Shown here in pieces: positions 6,348 to 9,235 of a stretch of DNA of 9,235 nt (position 1 is the stretch's first letter; each line of letters begins with the position of its first letter). The position numbers and the translations under genes were made by a program. Source of the DNA: Paludibacter sp. (GTDB lineage: Bacteria; Bacteroidota; Bacteroidia; Bacteroidales; Paludibacteraceae); contig JAQWCZ010000064.1 in NCBI GenBank assembly GCA_028705705.1, positions 1 through 9,235 of the forward strand, written 5' to 3'. A model generated the notes under the pieces. The model searched no databases, was not told where the DNA came from, and saw nothing but the letters and a program-made list of their open reading frames with translations.

Positions 6348-9235
6348 ATGAAACTTACAAAAACACACAAGAAGCTAATTATTTCTGCTTTCTTTCTATT
6401 CTTTCTGGTTAATATTGTGTATAGTCAAAGTTCTGAAATTAAGGGAAGTGTTACTGATAGTGAAAATACAGGTATTCCTGGCGTAACCATTTCCATAAAA
6501 GGTAAAAGTATTGGCACTATTACAGATATTAACGGAGATTACAAAATAACTGCGAACGTCCGAGATACTATAATTTTTTCGTATATCGGTTACGAAAAAC
6601 AGGAAATTAGGGTTGGCAACAAAACCGTTATTCATGTTACATTGCGTGAAAATTTATATCAGTTGGACGAAATGGTTGTGGTCGGTTACAATCAAATAAA
6701 GAAAAAAGATTTGCTCGGGGCGGTTTCTTCAATTCAAGCTAAAGAGTTGGAAAAAATTCCTGTTGGAAGTGCGACTGAGGCCATTACAGGAAAACTTGCA
6801 GGTGTCCAAGTAACGACAAGCGAAGGCGCACCGGGTGCAGATATAAAAATCCGTGTACGTGGTGGAACTTCAATAACACAAGATAATGCGCCACTTTATA
6901 TCATCGATGGATTTCCAAGTGATTTGGGCCTGGAAGGAGTTTCTCCAAATGACATTCAATCGATTGATGTATTGAAAGACGCATCATCCACATCCATTTA
7001 TGGGTCGAGAGGGGCAAATGGAGTTATCATTGTAACCACGAAAAAAGGTGAAGATGGACTCCGGGTTACTTATAACGGCTATGGTGGATTCCGAAATGTG
7101 TCAAAAACATTGCGGGTACAAACGCCATATGAATTTGTTAAAACGCAATGGGAAAGACAGGTTCGTAATTCTAACGCCATCCCTCCTAATGAGCCCGATA
7201 TGAGTACAGTTATTAGTCAATATGGAGAGTGGGTTGACTACAATGATTTGTACATGAACTCTGCTTATGTAGATTGGCAAGATGAAATATTTGGTAGAAC
7301 TGCAAAGGTTCAGTCTCATAATGTGACAATTAATGGAGGATCGAAAAATACAAAATACAACTTCAATTATTCTCGTAATGATGAAGAAGGAATAATGATC
7401 AAAAGTGGATATGTGAGTAATTATTATAAGTTTAAATTCGATCAAAGTCTCACTAATTTCCTTAAATTTAACGCAAGTATGAATTTTATGGAATCCGTTA
7501 CCAGAGGTGCTGGTACAACAGATGCCTCAGATGTAAACGGAAGGCTGATCAATATTTTGCAATATCGTCCCGTTGGTGGTATTAACAAATCGAACGACTC
7601 CTTGATTGATGATGATTTGGATTTGGATTCCGAGGACGCATTAGATTTTAATCCCATAACAATGGCATACAATACAGATCGGAATAAATATCGCTCGAAT
7701 ATGCAGATGAATGCAGGCTTTGATGTTAATATAAGTAAAAATCTCACATATAAAGTCTTAGCAGGTATGAATAGACTAAATAATTCTACTGAAAGTCTAT
7801 ACGACATATATTCTTATTATGCAGTTAAGGCTGGTGGCGTTTCGGCGACTCTCGATGATCAAACGACGAATAAATGGAATATATCAAACACCCTAACCTA
7901 TAATTGGAAGAAGGATATTCACGATTTAAATATTATGCTTGGACAAGAAGCAAATCAAATGGAATTAGCTAAGGTAAATATTTATGCAAATAAGTTTAAG
8001 AATTCCGATATTGTTTTTGGTGATTTAAGTGGAGCTGAAACACATCTGGTAACTTCCGATAAATATAAAGAAAGCTTATTCTCACTTTTCGGACGAATCA
8101 ATTATGCTTTGAAATCCAGATATTTATTTTCTGCATCATTACGTCATGATGGTTCTTCAAAATTTATTTCAGGGAAAAAATTTCAGGATTTTCCGGCTGC
8201 AGCGTTTGCATGGCGGATTAGCGATGAGCCATTTTTCAATCCGGTAAGTCCCGTTTCTAATCTAAAAATAAGATACAGCTACGGCTCTTCAGGTAATAAT
8301 CGCATCGATAATTTTCTTTATATGGATAATTTCAAAACAGTTTATTATGGATTAAACAACACATCAACAGTCGGTGTCATACCAAATGAATTGGGAAATT
8401 CCGATCTTAAATGGGAAACTACCTACACGAATAATGTTGGAATTGACGTTGGTTTTTTTAAAAACAGGCTCAATCTCGTCGCTGAAATGTATATTAATAA
8501 CACGAAAAACTTATTGCTTGATACTCAAATATCATCAACTTCAGGTTTTACCACCCAAATGAAAAACATTGGAAGTACAGAAAACAAAGGTATTGAGTTA
8601 ACTTTCAATGCTTCTATCATTGAAACAAAAAATCTCACATGGGATGCAGGATTCAATATATCATTCAACAAAAATAAGATTATTTCCCTTGATAGGGGTG
8701 ACAACTGGAAGCAGGACCATTATGTAGTAACATCAAGTTGGGGCTATATGTCAGGAGATTATCTTGTACAAGTGGGAAAGCCTCTGGGTCTGATGTATGG
8801 TTATGTTCAAGATGGAATTTATACCGCTAACGATTTCAAGGATGTCGCATTTGAAACGGGAATGTTTACTCCTGGTAATCTTAAAGATGATGTTCCTTAT
8901 GCAATGACACAAAGTAAAGAAACTAATTTGTTAGGACAGATAAAGTTAAAAAGATTTAGCGATGCAGTCGATGAGAATGGGCATCCTGTTGCTTCGGTGG
9001 ATGAGGATAAAACAATAATTGGTAATGCTAATCCAATTCACTTCGGAGGATTTAATACAGCTTTAACATATAAAGGATTCGATTTGAGCATTTTTATTAA
9101 CTGGACATCTGGAAACGATGTTTACAACGCAACAAAACTACGCGGAAGTACACAGATGTACTCAAATAAGAATGTTCTATCAGAGAAAGGAATTCGTTAT
9201 ACAATGATTGAACCGGAAACGGGTGCCAGGGTGCT
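6348..9235 (+). CDS. SusC-like TonB-dependent outer-membrane receptor (3'-truncated by window edge)
   Basis: The frame is open from the ATG at 6348 through the window end, giving 962 residues; full SusC-like proteins are usually about 1000-1100, so only the last part of the barrel is missing. The signal peptide covers residues 1-26 (cleavage likely VYS/Q). Residues of about 30-105 form the carboxypeptidase-regulatory-like domain (EIKGSVTD, IPGVTISIKG, FSYIGYE). A TonB-box-like segment DEMVVVGY lies at 107-114. The plug domain (about 118-233) contains LAGVQV, IRVRGG, PLYIIDGFP and the SusC signature SIYGSRGANGVI near 216-227. The rest is the 22-strand-type barrel, with typical segments such as SASLRHDGSSKF, LKWETT and NKGIEL. 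There is no N-terminal STN domain, so sigma/anti-sigma signalling is not indicated, consistent with HTCS control. An Asp-rich stretch lies at residues 417-434. It should import oligosaccharides with a SusD lipoprotein, expected just beyond the right edge. The start at 6348 is chosen because it gives an intact signal peptide. Confidence 0.97.
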   Translation, partial: MKLTKTHKKLIISAFFLFFLVNIVYSQSSEIKGSVTDSENTGIPGVTISIKGKSIGTITDINGDYKITANVRDTIIFSYIGYEKQEIRVGNKTVIHVTLRENLYQLDEMVVVGYNQIKKKDLLGAVSSIQAKELEKIPVGSATEAITGKLAGVQVTTSEGAPGADIKIRVRGGTSITQDNAPLYIIDGFPSDLGLEGVSPNDIQSIDVLKDASSTSIYGSRGANGVIIVTTKKGEDGLRVTYNGYGGFRNVSKTLRVQTPYEFVKTQWERQVRNSNAIPPNEPDMSTVISQYGEWVDYNDLYMNSAYVDWQDEIFGRTAKVQSHNVTINGGSKNTKYNFNYSRNDEEGIMIKSGYVSNYYKFKFDQSLTNFLKFNASMNFMESVTRGAGTTDASDVNGRLINILQYRPVGGINKSNDSLIDDDLDLDSEDALDFNPITMAYNTDRNKYRSNMQMNAGFDVNISKNLTYKVLAGMNRLNNSTESLYDIYSYYAVKAGGVSATLDDQTTNKWNISNTLTYNWKKDIHDLNIMLGQEANQMELAKVNIYANKFKNSDIVFGDLSGAETHLVTSDKYKESLFSLFGRINYALKSRYLFSASLRHDGSSKFISGKKFQDFPAAAFAWRISDEPFFNPVSPVSNLKIRYSYGSSGNNRIDNFLYMDNFKTVYYGLNNTSTVGVIPNELGNSDLKWETTYTNNVGIDVGFFKNRLNLVAEMYINNTKNLLLDTQISSTSGFTTQMKNIGSTENKGIELTFNASIIETKNLTWDAGFNISFNKNKIISLDRGDNWKQDHYVVTSSWGYMSGDYLVQVGKPLGLMYGYVQDGIYTANDFKDVAFETGMFTPGNLKDDVPYAMTQSKETNLLGQIKLKRFSDAVDENGHPVASVDEDKTIIGNANPIHFGGFNTALTYKGFDLSIFINWTSGNDVYNATKLRGSTQMYSNKNVLSEKGIRYTMIEPETGARV

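Noticed and set aside
7101..7807. Two adjoining open frames on the minus strand (114 and 121 residues) opposite the SusC-like gene
   Set aside because: They lie fully antisense to a strongly supported receptor gene, resemble no family I know, and are low-complexity Ile/Leu/Ser-rich translations as expected of shadow frames.

Overview
The window reads as part of a polysaccharide utilization locus (PUL) from a member of the Bacteroidota. The evidence is a SusC-type TonB-dependent outer-membrane receptor, a one-protein hybrid two-component system (HTCS), secreted carbohydrate-active enzymes, A/T-rich DNA, and A-rich start regions without Shine-Dalgarno sequences. The exact genus cannot be read from this sequence.

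All four genes lie on the + strand and are tightly packed. Positions 1-906 are the C-terminal part of an S1-family sulfatase whose N-terminus lies before the window. After 21 bases comes a secreted family 88/105-type unsaturated glucuronyl/galacturonyl hydrolase (928-2310). After 37 bases comes a complete HTCS regulator of 1310 residues (2348-6280), with a periplasmic beta-propeller sensor, histidine kinase, receiver and AraC-type DNA-binding domain. After 67 bases comes a SusC-like receptor (6348 to the window edge) that is cut off before the end of its beta-barrel. No intergenic gap exceeds 70 bases, and I saw no RNA gene, mobile element, CRISPR array or long repeat.

The genes fit one pathway. 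The receptor imports oligosaccharides, presumably with a SusD partner encoded beyond the right edge. The sulfatase removes sulfate groups. The GH105-type enzyme removes the 4,5-unsaturated uronic acid that a polysaccharide lyase leaves at the non-reducing end. The HTCS senses a breakdown product in the periplasm and activates the locus. This points to a sulfated, uronic-acid-containing polysaccharide (ulvan-like, glycosaminoglycan-like or a sulfated pectin-like glycan). No lyase is visible, so the substrate remains open. I did not find evidence for an undescribed class of system. The main points of interest are the substrate and the co-directional placement of the regulator between the enzymes and susC.
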